DNA from: Paragonimus westermani
Lineage: Eukaryota; Platyhelminthes; Trematoda; Plagiorchiida; Troglotrematidae
DNA: 64,000 nt
Assembly (NCBI GenBank): GCA_008508345.1
Contig: QNGE01000921.1
Span: 106,255 to 170,254, forward strand
Direction: 5' to 3'
A program made the translations under genes and the position numbers. Positions 50,471 through 59,425 of this stretch are shown here, piece after piece. Positions within the stretch are counted from its first letter, which is position 1; every line of letters begins with the position of its first letter. The notes under the pieces were generated by a model that saw only the letters and a program-made list of their open reading frames with translations, had not been told where the DNA came from and did not search any database.

Positions 50471-51904
50471 CTTTCTAGCGCCACAAGTAAACCGTTGTCT
50501 ATCAGAAGTTCTCGATTGATTAAAACTACTTGCAACAGTATTTTCCAATTTTCTTCTACTTCAGGGGCTGATGTGTCTTTCAGACCGCCTTACAAGCAAT
50601 AGGAACACTTATTCAACGTAGAATTTTCTGGTTACGGTGCTCTCTGAAAGATGTAGCTCCAGTGGGACACAAATTATGTGCTTTCTTTCGGAAAAAACGC
50701 TACAGATGCACGTTTAACTGGACGGACAAGATTTTAGGTGACCTCCCTTCCATATCTAAAATACGGTGCCAGCGTTCTGATCTGGTCAAAACGAGACGGA
50801 CGATCTCGTCACCAGTACCGTTATCGTGAACCACGGATTTGGACGTTTCAGGCTATGCACACTCGCCGAGGGCCAATTCAAATTTCGTGCCTCAGTTGCG
50901 GACATCAGTTTGCCATAGTTACGGGCATCCGCAATGAACGCATCGTCGAGGCTGAACATGCCGCTGCGATGTTGCTGTGGTGGGTCACAGGTGAATACGA
51001 ATGTCTCATCACTGGAAAAAACGAGGCTGCCATAGATGAACATTCTGGCCACTTAGCAAGATTAGTCAAGCCCTGTCACGGTACCGAAGTAGCATCCTCA
51101 CACAACCACTACAACTTGCTCGGACGAGAAAAGGCCATATTCATACCGACTCTGTGATGCATGAACTTCTGTTTTTACCTGTCCTTCTGGAACTCGCTGT
51201 GGCAAGAAATGTAGCGGTGTCAGTCACGACGAAATGTTGTGTTCACTGAAAGCAGTACTGAGATGTCAATCCTCCTCCGTATGGATCAACCGGGCAACCT
51301 ATGCTCAACTGTTCATTCAGTCGTGAAGTCTAAGGCCTACTTTCAAACAGGGAAGAGTCTCCCAGACAGTTTTTCATTTGACAACATTGGTTACCCAGCT
51401 AGTCTGTATCTGATACTGCCACCATCGTCAAAACACTGTCGACCTAATTTGAAAAACTACCTTCAACCTGACTACGCATGTTGTTGAGGCAGTCCGCGGT
51501 AGTCCAGTTCGGCTATGCCAGTGCTCCGTTGTCGTGTAACGTTCGAAGGCAACACCACAGGTAGTACGTGATACGTGTCTACTGCTACTCTCATAGTGCA
51601 GGGTACCGAATTGGTTTAAACAATTTGTCCCGGCAAATTCTTTGTCACATAGCTTGCAATCACGTGTGATTAACTTCGTTTAAGCTACAGTCAGACAGGC
51701 CGTGTGGACGGACTCCAGCGCCCGCTAGAAAAGATTAGTACCAAGACATGAACGAACAGTTCTACCCTTCCCCTCCACTAAAGGGACTCAACCTTCTGAA
51801 TATATCGTTCTATCTCTGAAGAAGGAAGTCGGTGGGATATAAATTCGGGACAAATGTTAACCAACTGAGAGCTTTCAATCAAAGATAAATCAAAAACCCA
51901 CTAA
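50471..51904. other. No gene established; one 139-codon frame
   Basis: The plus-strand frame 50738-51157 is long but overlaps an open minus-strand frame (50786-51052) and matches no family I recognise. It could be unreadable transposon sequence, given LINE fragments on both sides. Confidence 0.25.
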
Positions 51905-52430
51905 CCTAGTTGATGGATAACGGGCTGGCTAGAGATTGGAGCCGAAACAAAATGAGTCATCTACGTTGACCTTTGAATTCCTGATCAGCTGGCCTGGATC
52001 GTACGCCAACTAAAATTGATCTCGTTCGTACCACCTCGTCATACAACAAACGTGTATATATCTGGTTCGCACGTCTTTCATTCGAGGCGAGAGTGAGGGG
52101 CAATTCTTATATTCTAGTTAATACAGTTGCTTCAAAAAGCGAGGCGTAGAAACAACTACGTGTACAGAACGTCAGGTAACTGCATCTCTTTGATCTACAT
52201 TGTTTAATGCGCCGTCGAGATGTTCGACGACAGAATATGATCTCAAACACTGAATTATATTCCTCAATCGTTCTAAGGTGTAATCAACTTTGTTGACCAG
52301 GCCACGTGCGCAGGCTGATTAAGGAACAAATCCTCAAGCAGCTTTCTTGAGGAAAGCTAAACTGGTTTGAGCGGAACCCTGGTCAGCAGAGGGTGCTATA
52401 CTGGGATACTATTCCTACAAATCATTCCGC
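51905..52430 (+). mobile_element. RTE-type LINE C-terminal fragment
   Basis: Plus-strand reading gives KQLRVQNVR, a stop, then LHLFDLHCLMR (52.15-52.21 kb). QNMISNTEL follows (52.24 kb), then a decayed W-L-G-H-V-L-R-M block (PGHVRRLIKEQI). The block order P-L-R-V-E-D-x-R-R-L-x-V-F-D-H-x-C-L-R ... I-S-N-x-E ... G-H-V-x-R-M belongs to the C-terminus of trematode RTE-like LINEs (established). Stops interrupt it. The left part (51.91-52.04 kb) shares sequence with 50.02-50.18 kb. Confidence 0.72.
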
Positions 52431-52796
52431 CATAACATAGATCGTTCAGGATTAGATAACATATATATTCCATGCATTCTGGAGGAGTATGATCCAGACG
52501 AATATACGAAATTCCGCTGTATCAGACCTGCTCGTCTTGAGTTCAAACCCGCGATATGCAAACGAACTACCGGCGCCGCAAGTCACGGTAATTTGACTCA
52601 GTGACGCTGGGACTAGTGCGGCCTCTAATGTGTTGACTGTCACCGGATGGTAATTCATGCTTGCACTCACAGAGGACGTGCAACAGAAATTTGGTTGGGT
52701 GTGTTAAAAACAAGCATATTAACTTTGAAATGTGGATAATTCATTTGTATAACTTCTGTGTTCCGTTCAGAAAGATAGGTCGTGGTGGATGACCGT

Positions 52797-52800
<4 letters not shown>
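52431..52800. other. Nothing recognised
   Basis: A 72-codon minus frame (52452-52670) of no known family. Confidence 0.4.

Positions 52801-52842
<42 letters not shown>
52801..52842. repeat. (TC)21 microsatellite
   Basis: Pure TC dinucleotide run of 42 bp. A long polypyrimidine tract on this strand, but with no exon evident after it. Confidence 0.97.
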
Positions 52843-52845
<3 letters not shown>

Positions 52846-53614
52846 TGCTGTTGTTTTGAGATTCGTGTTTTTTCGGCTCCGAGCATACATCACGCCTCGT
52901 CCCTAGTTTCCACTCGCTTTATCTATTTGTTCTTTCATTGTATATCTTAACACTGGGAAATCTCTCTGACTTTGAGTCCGAAAGACTTGAACATCACGTT
53001 CAATTTAGCTCGCCATCTGGCTAACAAGCACTGGGCTATAAAGGCATCCGGTCACACGATTTCTCGTATCATTCTTCAAAGAAGTGGGATATGTTTGGGG
53101 AACCAAAATCGATGCAGCTTAATCCATTGCAAGAATTTTTCCAGCACTGTCCAGATGGTGGTCAGTACAGTAACATTCATTACAGATGAACCAACTCTGA
53201 ATTACCATGTACGACAGAAAAAGCACTGACCTTTTCGGGGCAAATTCCACTTATCGCAATGTTATTTTTTTGTTGTACGGTCGTGTATAATGCCTGAGAT
53301 GCGATAATCAGTTATGCGAGACCTTGAGAGCAGTGATAATTAATTGGTCGAAAGATCATCGATATATATATATTACGTAAAGGTCACATAGCAAGTCAAC
53401 CAAAAGAGTCATGTCTGATCCGTGTGTGCGGGGCGTTGTAAACCACCACAGTCACTTTTTCATCGCTACATTCTTGGTCGTGATATTAGCCCACTTGTTA
53501 AACTTCATATCTGAGCTTAACAGTAGATTACTATCAAGCACGATTCCTTCTTAAATTCGACAGTTTACGCGAGACTAAACTGTCATATTAAGTCGATATT
53601 TCTGACAAAGATAT
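52843..53614. other. Nothing recognised
   Basis: Includes an 85-codon frame (52972-53229) of no known family and a short AT run near 53361-53374. Confidence 0.4.
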
Positions 53615-53765
53615 GTACAACTGAAGAGCTCTAACCAGGGGGAAATTCGAGCATAGTGTTTCAAAAGGAACTAGATGAAAGTCTACAGGAATGTGACAGC
53701 TGTGCCCATTTGTGGCTAATGTTCAAATCATTTCAACTAGAAACCCCTACTATTACTCATCAACA
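53615..53765 (+). mobile_element. Hammerhead SINE copy, headless
   Basis: Begins at the ribozyme: CTGAAGAGCTCTAACCAG ... GGAAATTCGAGCA-TAGTG, then the body with AAAGTCTACAGGAATGTGAC and AATGTTCAAATC, then CCCCTACTATTACTCATCA. The CTGANGA and GAAA boxes are intact, but stem II no longer pairs and the cleavage triplet is changed. Confidence 0.72.
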
Positions 53766-54049
53766 AGGAAAACACCGCTCAACCAGTTTAATGATTTTGG
53801 TGATTTCCACTTAGATAGAAGTCCTAACCTCAGGGTCATCGATTGAAGATAGCAAGACAATTACTGAGTTTCCTCTGGAGGTGATTAGGCAATCTGAGTA
53901 CTGGTAACAAGGGACTGTGACTGACAGTTTGCACAGGACAATTCAGTCGTGCCTAATGTGAGATAAGTGGAGCAGTAGTTATCATGGCTATTTCACTAGA
54001 GAGTGGACCGAGGTTCAGGTGTCGGTCATGTCAAGGGTATGCCCAACTA

Positions 54050-54170
54050 ACGAGTGCCAGTTTCGAGTGTGGCTAGCCGAAAATCCGTGAGAATGCAAAA
54101 CCTGCAACGAGTTGTGAGTGATGTTCAACTTGTACATTAACCAAAACTCTCATATGATTTGCCAGTGTCT
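54050..54170 (+). mobile_element. Hammerhead SINE body fragment
   Basis: TTTCGAGTGTGGCTAGCC, GAAAATCCGTGAGAATG, GTTGTGAGTGATGTTCAACT and CCAAAACTCTCATATGAT follow the body order of the family. The head and ribozyme core are absent. The 54.2-kb hammerhead element begins just downstream. Confidence 0.6.
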
Positions 54171-54179
54171 TTTTTATTT

Positions 54180-54414
54180 CATCTGCAAATGACAAACAGA
54201 TTGGGAATAACACAACGTTTCGAGCAAGTTATAATACTCTACGTTTCAACCACCTCGGGTGGCCTTCCTCAGGAGTGTTGTAATCGATTACAACTTGCTC
54301 GAAACGTTGTGTTATTCCCAATCTGTTTATCAATAACATGTTAAACACGACGCCCAAACTATTCAACTTCATTCGTACTACATTTGGTGCGGATATCTTA
54401 CATCTGCAAATGAC
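54180..54414 (-). mobile_element. Complete short hammerhead element with perfect 14-bp target-site duplication
   Basis: CATCTGCAAATGAC occurs at 54180-54193 and again at 54401-54414. Between them lies a 207-bp insert. On the minus strand it runs: head (TAAGATATCCGCACCAAAT, GTACGAATGAAGTTGAA, GGGCGTCGTG), left arm (AACAGATTGGGAATAACAC, AACGTTTCGAGCAAGTT), centre GTAATCGATTAC, hammerhead, and right arm, which is the inverted copy of the left one. Arms of about 41 bp pair with one mismatch (54194-54234 with 54288-54328). No coding capacity. Hammerheads of this form (long stem II ending in a GGTGG strand, very short stem III) are established in Penelope-like elements, so this is best seen as a non-autonomous Penelope relative. 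It is the youngest-looking insertion in the window. Confidence 0.85.
54226..54284 (-). ncRNA. Hammerhead ribozyme, Penelope type, core intact
   Basis: Minus strand: stem I strand ACTC (54276-54273), CTGAGGA (54272-54266, fits C-U-G-A-N-G-A), then stem II GGCCACC/GGTGGTT with a three-base loop. GAAA (54247-54244) follows, then CGTA with predicted cleavage after the A at 54240, and stem I strand GAGT (54239-54236). Stem III is only two base pairs without a loop, as in many Penelope-associated hammerheads, where activity is thought to need dimers. All invariant core positions I can check are present. Confidence 0.7.
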
Positions 54415-55036
54415 CTTTACACAAGGGGCCAGAAATCCTTTCAACAAGGATCACACGTCAAAGATAAAAATGTTTGTCAGATAGTAACCTTTATTACGCG
54501 CGTTGTTACTTCATGGTTTGGTCACCTGAAAAATTCATCAGTCCATAATTTGGATTACTTTCTAATTTTAGATGACAAATAGTGTTACGACTTGCTTTTA
54601 CAACATGATTGAAACTAATAAAATCAGGTCACAGTTTCGTATATTACGACCAAGATATTCGCAGAAGTTCCACTCGGATTTACACTCAATGAATCCGTTG
54701 GAAAAGGAAATATGCAAATTGATTCTATCATCATAACCTAGCCGAGATACCTTCGAAACGGGACTTGGCGTCATCTTTCCGACAGGACTGACGACTCAAC
54801 CTAGTAAAGCAGGACAACAGATAAGTTCCCGCAATGTTACAATTTTCTTCAAAGGTGGCCATTCCGTACAGGGCTGTCAATTCAGTCCTACGCTCAAAAT
54901 TGGTTACGATACAAGAATGGAATGTCCGTCGTCATCAACAATGAGGATGGTAGATAACTGTTCTTTGCTGTTCGAACTCCGAGCAATTTAACCTGTTTTG
55001 CGAACCTTCACACGGTAATAGATTTTCTGTACGACT

Positions 55037-55219
55037 TCATGTTAGCCAGGATGGGTCACCATCATACGATAAATAAACGTTATCGGGTTGCGTATTTGAA
55101 AGATCCAACTCCGGTCCATTAAGTGACGCAGAATGTAGATATGATTCAACGCTGCCGTGATTCGGTAAGGGTTGGGGAACGGAAATAGTGGGTCTTGTGG
55201 ACGATGAGTACTGAAAATA
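55037..55219 (-). CDS. Candidate 3'-terminal coding exon, unidentified gene
   Basis: On the minus strand a good acceptor (CTATCTCTTGGCTGCAG) precedes 60 open codons ending in TGA (55039-55037). The product is rich in Ser, Pro, Asn, Gln and acidic residues, like a disordered C-terminal region. There is no known domain and no polyadenylation signal close after the stop. It lies between retroelement insertions with no partner exon identified, so a chance frame is possible. Confidence 0.22.
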   Translation of the reverse strand, partial: YFQYSSSTRPTISVPQPLPNHGSVESYLHSASLNGPELDLSNTQPDNVYLSYDGDPSWLT

Positions 55220-55814
55220 CTGCTGCAGCCAAGAGATAGTTTGTTGAGTTGTCCGCAACATCAGTCACACTGCTTTGAGTTTCGATTCGTTGTGACTTTT
55301 GATAGAACATCCGGGGTACCTCTTCCTACCTACAGTCGTGAGCATTTGTAGTTCTTGCTCAACCCAGTCGAAAGTTTAGATGTTTCACGTTCTGATGGCT
55401 AACTCAAAAACCACTGGTGAAAATCGATTAGTCACGGATGACGTAAAAGCTTCTGAAAGTTATCAAAGTAGCATACAAGATTTAGAAGAGAAATGCACAC
55501 ACAAAAAAGTCCATTTGGTCCAGTATTTCATCCACAACTGTACCCCATTCCTTTTTTCCCGGGACTTCAGTTGATCTTTTCACCAACTCTGAGCAGACTC
55601 AGAATTAACTTGATAAAGGTCACTCCATATTACTCAGGATTAGTATATTGATATTCGCGAAGGGGTCTTCTTTTTTTGACTATCACTTTTCAATCATTTC
55701 GTGTTCATTACCGATCTCTGGACTACATCAAGGCAACGACCTTGGAAAGCTACGGAAAACCTTTGATCAACCGGTTTCGACTCGCTAAGAAAATGTGGAA
55801 ATACAATTAAAAAC

Positions 55815-55872
55815 TCTTTAATCATCTTAAATAAATCAAGCCCATCTTAGTTCTTTCAGTACAGAAAAGCTT
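55815..55872 (+). repeat. Direct repeat flanking the SINE nest, left copy
   Basis: CATCTTAAATAAATCAAGCC followed by CATCTTAGTTCTTTCAGTAC aligns, at roughly 85% by eye, with 56333-56392. The left copy runs straight into SINE body sequence; the right copy follows a SINE 3' end. Confidence 0.75.
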
Positions 55873-55965
55873 ATCTGCGTGTGAAAGATGCGAACAAGTA
55901 CGGGTTACGTTCAGTTTGAAATAACCCAAATCCACGAACTTCTACTGCTGATTCAAACCATGCTT
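55868..55965 (+). mobile_element. Hammerhead SINE body fragment
   Basis: GAAAAGCTTATCTGCGTG, AAAGATGCGAACAAG, TTACGTTCAGTTTGAAAT and ACGAACTTCTACTGCTGATT follow the family body. No head or ribozyme. It starts at the end of the 58-bp direct repeat. Confidence 0.6.
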
Positions 55966-56124
55966 AGTTGATTCAATCAAGACAGCAAGTTCAGCCTAGG
56001 CGATTGGATAGAACAGAGCGATTCCGTTCAGTCTCCTTTCGAAATGATCGGGCAAACTGGAAACTATTCATACAAGGTTGTGGTTGAACGCTTGGATTTG
56101 ATCGTCCGGTCATGCCTTTTGTGA

Positions 56125-56335
56125 GGTTACTGGCGTTGTGGTTAACACGCTGGTCCCACAAATGTGAGGGTCAGAGTGCAGATTCCGATCCGGACAAGGA
56201 TATGCACTACTGATGAGTTCTAATATGAACGAAACTCGAGTCTAGTGCTTCCGTTCGAAGTGGGCTATCCGAACGGCTTACATGAATCGGAAGGCTGTGA
56301 TCAAGTGTGGATGATGTTCAACTCTGGAAAACCCC
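56125..56335 (+). mobile_element. Hammerhead SINE, best-preserved full-length copy
   Basis: In order: a tRNA-like head with A-box-like GTGGTTAACACGCTGG (about 56137) and B-box-like GTGCAGATTCCGATCC (about 56176); the linker GGACAAGGATATGCACTA; an intact hammerhead (56198-56252); the body with GGGCTATCCGAACGG, GTGTGGATGATGTTCAACTC and a short A run. Internal polymerase III boxes would drive transcription of such an element and a LINE-type RT would mobilise it (known for SINEs; the partner is not identified here). The organisation equals that of the schistosome Sm-alpha retroposons. Relationship by descent is inference. Confidence 0.82.
56198..56252 (+). ncRNA. Hammerhead ribozyme, SINE type, all core elements intact
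   Basis: Stem I GCACTA (56204-56209) pairs with TAGTGC (56243-56248) and continues through an internal loop to GGA/TCC (56198-56200 with 56250-56252). Core CTGATGA is at 56210-56216. Stem II is GTTC (56217-56220) with GAAC (56227-56230) around loop TAATAT. GAAA is at 56231-56234, stem III is CTC/GAG (56235-56240), and the U-C before predicted cleavage is at 56241-56242. The three-pair stem III without a loop matches the schistosome satellite hammerhead (established). An internal loop in stem I facing loop II is the arrangement that gives natural hammerheads their tertiary contact. Confidence 0.8.
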
Positions 56336-56392
56336 TTTGATCATCTTAATTAAAATAAGCTCATGTTAGTTCTTTCAGTACAGAAGTGCGTT
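56333..56392 (+). repeat. Direct repeat flanking the SINE nest, right copy
   Basis: CATCTTAATTAAAATAAGCT and TTAGTTCTTTCAGTACAGAA, partner of 55815-55872. The offset is about 518 bp. Confidence 0.75.
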
Positions 56393-57539
56393 TGATCATG
56401 TTTCAATACTTCTAGTACCTCGTTCGTTTTGATATTACTGAAATGAGTTCCATCACCCAACTAGTCAGTAAATGGAAAATCATCTGAGCACAACAAACAG
56501 TTCTCAGAACGATCGGGATCATGTCCGGCGAGCCACTCAGGCTAGGCAGGACTAGTTTAAAATTATCTAACTTCGTTGTAATCGCCAACTGATCAATGAA
56601 TTCAATTCTATCCACCGTCACCATTAACATCAATAAAAGATTAATTTGTTCATTTCAAGCGCATAATTGATCAACCGCCCCCCCCATTGCAAGTGCATCA
56701 TGCCTTCCTAATCGGGTAGTTGCCTGAACTGTCGGTATTCATGGTAAGTGCATCTATTCGACAACCTGGATGACCTGTTTTTTTTCTTCAATTAAAACTA
56801 TCTCCTGCTGGTTTACAAAGATCAGTTTTTGTTGAATAACAGTAATCTGGTTATGATCTCCGAGATGTGTGAGTAGCTGACTGCTAATCCAACGTCACGA
56901 TTGTGAAGTTCTGACTATAAGCTGATCTGACAAAATCCCATGGAAGGGATTATATTGTGCAACCTTCTGCAACACCGTTTGTGATGGGAAAGTAGATCTG
57001 ATGGGGTTCAGAAAGCGTCTACTCATCTACATAAACAGTCTGTATAATGTTTCAATACTCATTGAACATATCTTTCCAGAGAAAACAGAACATTTTGATC
57101 GGTAGAATCAAACGTTCGGCTTATATCTGAGGCAGAAACCAAAAGTTGCAGTTGAAGCGATGATAAGTGGACATTTAATAATAGGTTTTTCCATAATCCT
57201 CGACATCTCACTTAGGCGCACCACAGTAGTGCTTGGTTAATCACTTGTTTCATGCTTAACCGTCATAGTTCTTGGTCTATTTAGCAAGTTGTCTTAAGAC
57301 TTCGATCCGTAGTTTAGTCAGTTTCGACAAAAACACGTGTCGCATTTGGTAAGTGTGGGCTTGTTATTGTGATGACTTTCATTTTAGGACTATGCGCTGA
57401 AAAATGACGGAGTTCGAACCAGGCAGCTTATTTCACTATAAATGAACAATGCACAGGCCAAAAAGACCATACCCCATAAAAGATGACTCTCTCACAGTGA
57501 ACTATCTTAAGAATGGATGCAGCTTCTACCAGAACTTGA
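56393..57539. other. Nothing recognised
   Basis: One 73-codon minus frame (56412-56633) of no known family. A C8 run lies near 56676 and a T8 run near 56777. Confidence 0.4.
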
Positions 57540-57947
57540 GGACGTACTTCAAGAATTATGTTATGTTGCCATGACAAAAAGCGAACTAGAGGAGGAGCAG
57601 TCGACTCAAAGAGACTTGTTAGTGTGTTCTCGGCATTGCTGCGATCTGGACAAAAAGTTGAGTACATGATATTTGGTAGAACTGCCTATTTATTTAGTCC
57701 CCATCATTCGGTTACTCAAATCCCACACGATGACCACATTGAAGAAGAAAAACGACATGAAACAAACGAAAATAGAACAGTTCCAACAAGCGCGAACACT
57801 TCGGTAGAAGATTCATTTATAATAATGAGCAAGCTGAGAATAGTTGCACTGGGAAGAAGTGGCAAGATGTTACAAAAAAGCTATCGATCTCCGGCGTGGT
57901 TTGATTTTATATTCAAGGACCTCGGGCGGTTAGAAGCAGCATGTTAA
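57540..57947 (+). CDS. Unidentified 129-codon open frame
   Basis: The frame opens after a TGA at 57537-57539, with ATG at 57558 and stop TAA at 57945-57947. By eye about 60% of first codon positions are purines, which is coding-like. The product is hydrophilic, with a basic N-terminus (HDKKRTRGG) and an acidic segment (DDHIEEEKRHE). No signal peptide, membrane segment or known motif. A competing frame in the first 110 bp is also open on the same strand. It could be one exon (acceptor-like CTTGAG before 57541) or chance. Confidence 0.22.
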   Translation, partial: GRTSRIMLCCHDKKRTRGGAVDSKRLVSVFSALLRSGQKVEYMIFGRTAYLFSPHHSVTQIPHDDHIEEEKRHETNENRTVPTSANTSVEDSFIIMSKLRIVALGRSGKMLQKSYRSPAWFDFIFKDLGRLEAAC

Positions 57948-59008
57948 AGGATGTGCAAAATGTCATGAATTGCCATGTCAGAAATTAACTCGTACAGTCG
58001 AACTCTGAGGCAAATAGTGGTCTCTATCACAACGTTCAGTCTCCTAGAGCGGCCGATTTTTGGGGTTCCGTGGAGAGGATCGCCACAGGGTTTGTCCATT
58101 GGATGGCGGAATTGATCCCCAGACAAGAACAGCTTCTTGAGACTATACACTTTCCGGCTAAAACTCAAATTGCTGTAGGTGATGGATCTCTGGACTGATT
58201 TTTTCTGTAGGTGTGAATGTCTGTCACTCCCGTCTATCCCATGCATAATTTTATTGGAACCATTCGACATCATTTTGCAACCCAGACTGGCCTGTCAACG
58301 ATCTGATCATGCTTGCTGATGCTCAGCTAAACCACATTTTTTCCAAGAGATATGGTCAAACCTTTATTTTCTTTCCCTGTTGCACATTTTCTCATTTTCT
58401 ACTGCACGATTGCAAAACAGACGTATATTTTGATAGACAGACACACATATGTACCGGATTGTTGTGACCCATCTTGGAGTTGACACTCTCGCTGTCTTCC
58501 CAGTCCCAGTTACCACTCCGAGCAGCTCAGGTCAAACTCGGATTTTCAATTATCTCGCGCCTCATATCGATCGGTCCTGCGTACGTCCGTGAACGCAGGT
58601 TGATCAGGGTCAGTCAGAGGAGGAGATGGTGGCATTGATGGGGAAGAATGCAACGTACCAAGGAGAACTCGCACGTGATCGATCGGGAGGGACTGAGCGA
58701 GTTTGTTGAGGTCGTTGAAGGTTTTGGGATAGTTGTTTTTAAAGCAACAAGAACGACAACAACGGCAAAACACTAACAACAACTAGTTGTCTGGGCGTAA
58801 CAGTCCACTTACGAAACTCGGTCACAATACACGCCTCTCGTTAGGTGATATCTATTGACGTGACCCAATAATAACCGAGTTTACCTGAACACAAGCAGAA
58901 CAAAGGACAAATTTGGCGAGATACCACACTGTGTTGTGCGAACCGAAAGTAAGTGAGTGAGACACTCAAAAGAACAAGTGGACAGGTTTAAAATTTGACT
59001 GCACAGGG
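57948..59008. other. Possible upstream region of the 59-kb gene candidate
   Basis: 58546-58782 holds a 78-codon minus-strand frame with a Pro/Ser-rich stretch (SSPSMPPSPPL) in a locally CpG-rich patch. It may instead be promoter or leader sequence of the plus-strand candidate starting at 59009. No TATA element stands out. Confidence 0.25.
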
Positions 59009-59425
59009 ATGGCTACACTGATGGCACTGATGACGTAAGTTTTACTCATACATTAAGGTGTATACCAGATAATGCAGTTATAGAACCGTGTAATATAAAT
59101 GTTAGGGTTTAACTGTAGTAATATATTAGAGGCTGTTTACGCGCCACCACAACCCTCCGTCATTTCTGACAGCGCACCCACTCGTCCAGTACAAAAATGG
59201 GAAAATTCCCTGAGTCGATCAAGGCAACTTTCGACATCAGTTGTTTCATACCCTCGCCTCAAACGATTGCCTAAGCATCATTCTGAGTTTACGTCCAAAT
59301 CCGGGGCTGTACGAAGCGAACGGTGAGATAGCACTCAAAAAATGCATCCATACAAAAGAATTCCGCAGCAAGCGTAGATCGTTTTCCCTCACGGTATGTC
59401 GTCTGACGGTCGCGTTACACAAATG
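59009..59425 (+). CDS. Candidate 5' end of a gene (three exons), unidentified product
   Basis: Three short plus-strand exons fit together in phase. Exon 1, 59009-59034: ATG with G at +4, MATLMALM, ending AC before donor GAC|GTAAGT. Exon 2, 59173-59322: after the acceptor CCGTCATTTCTGACAG, 150 bp, opens with the base completing the Thr codon and ends two bases into a codon at CG|GTGAGA. Exon 3, 59369-59425: after ATTCCGCAG, completes an Arg codon and ends two bases into a codon at ATG|GTGAGT. The introns are 138 and 46 bp; very short 5' introns are common in trematode genes. The product start is strongly basic and Ser-rich (SRSRQLSTS, KRRSFSL) with no known domain. The next exon is unresolved: the best downstream acceptor (TTTTATTTTAACAG, about 59509) would create a stop at the junction. 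Coordinates span exons and introns. Confidence 0.3.

Noticed and set aside
52334..52354. CCTCAAG/CTTGAGG hairpin as a regulatory element
   Set aside because: A 7-bp stem is expected by chance and lies inside a LINE fossil.
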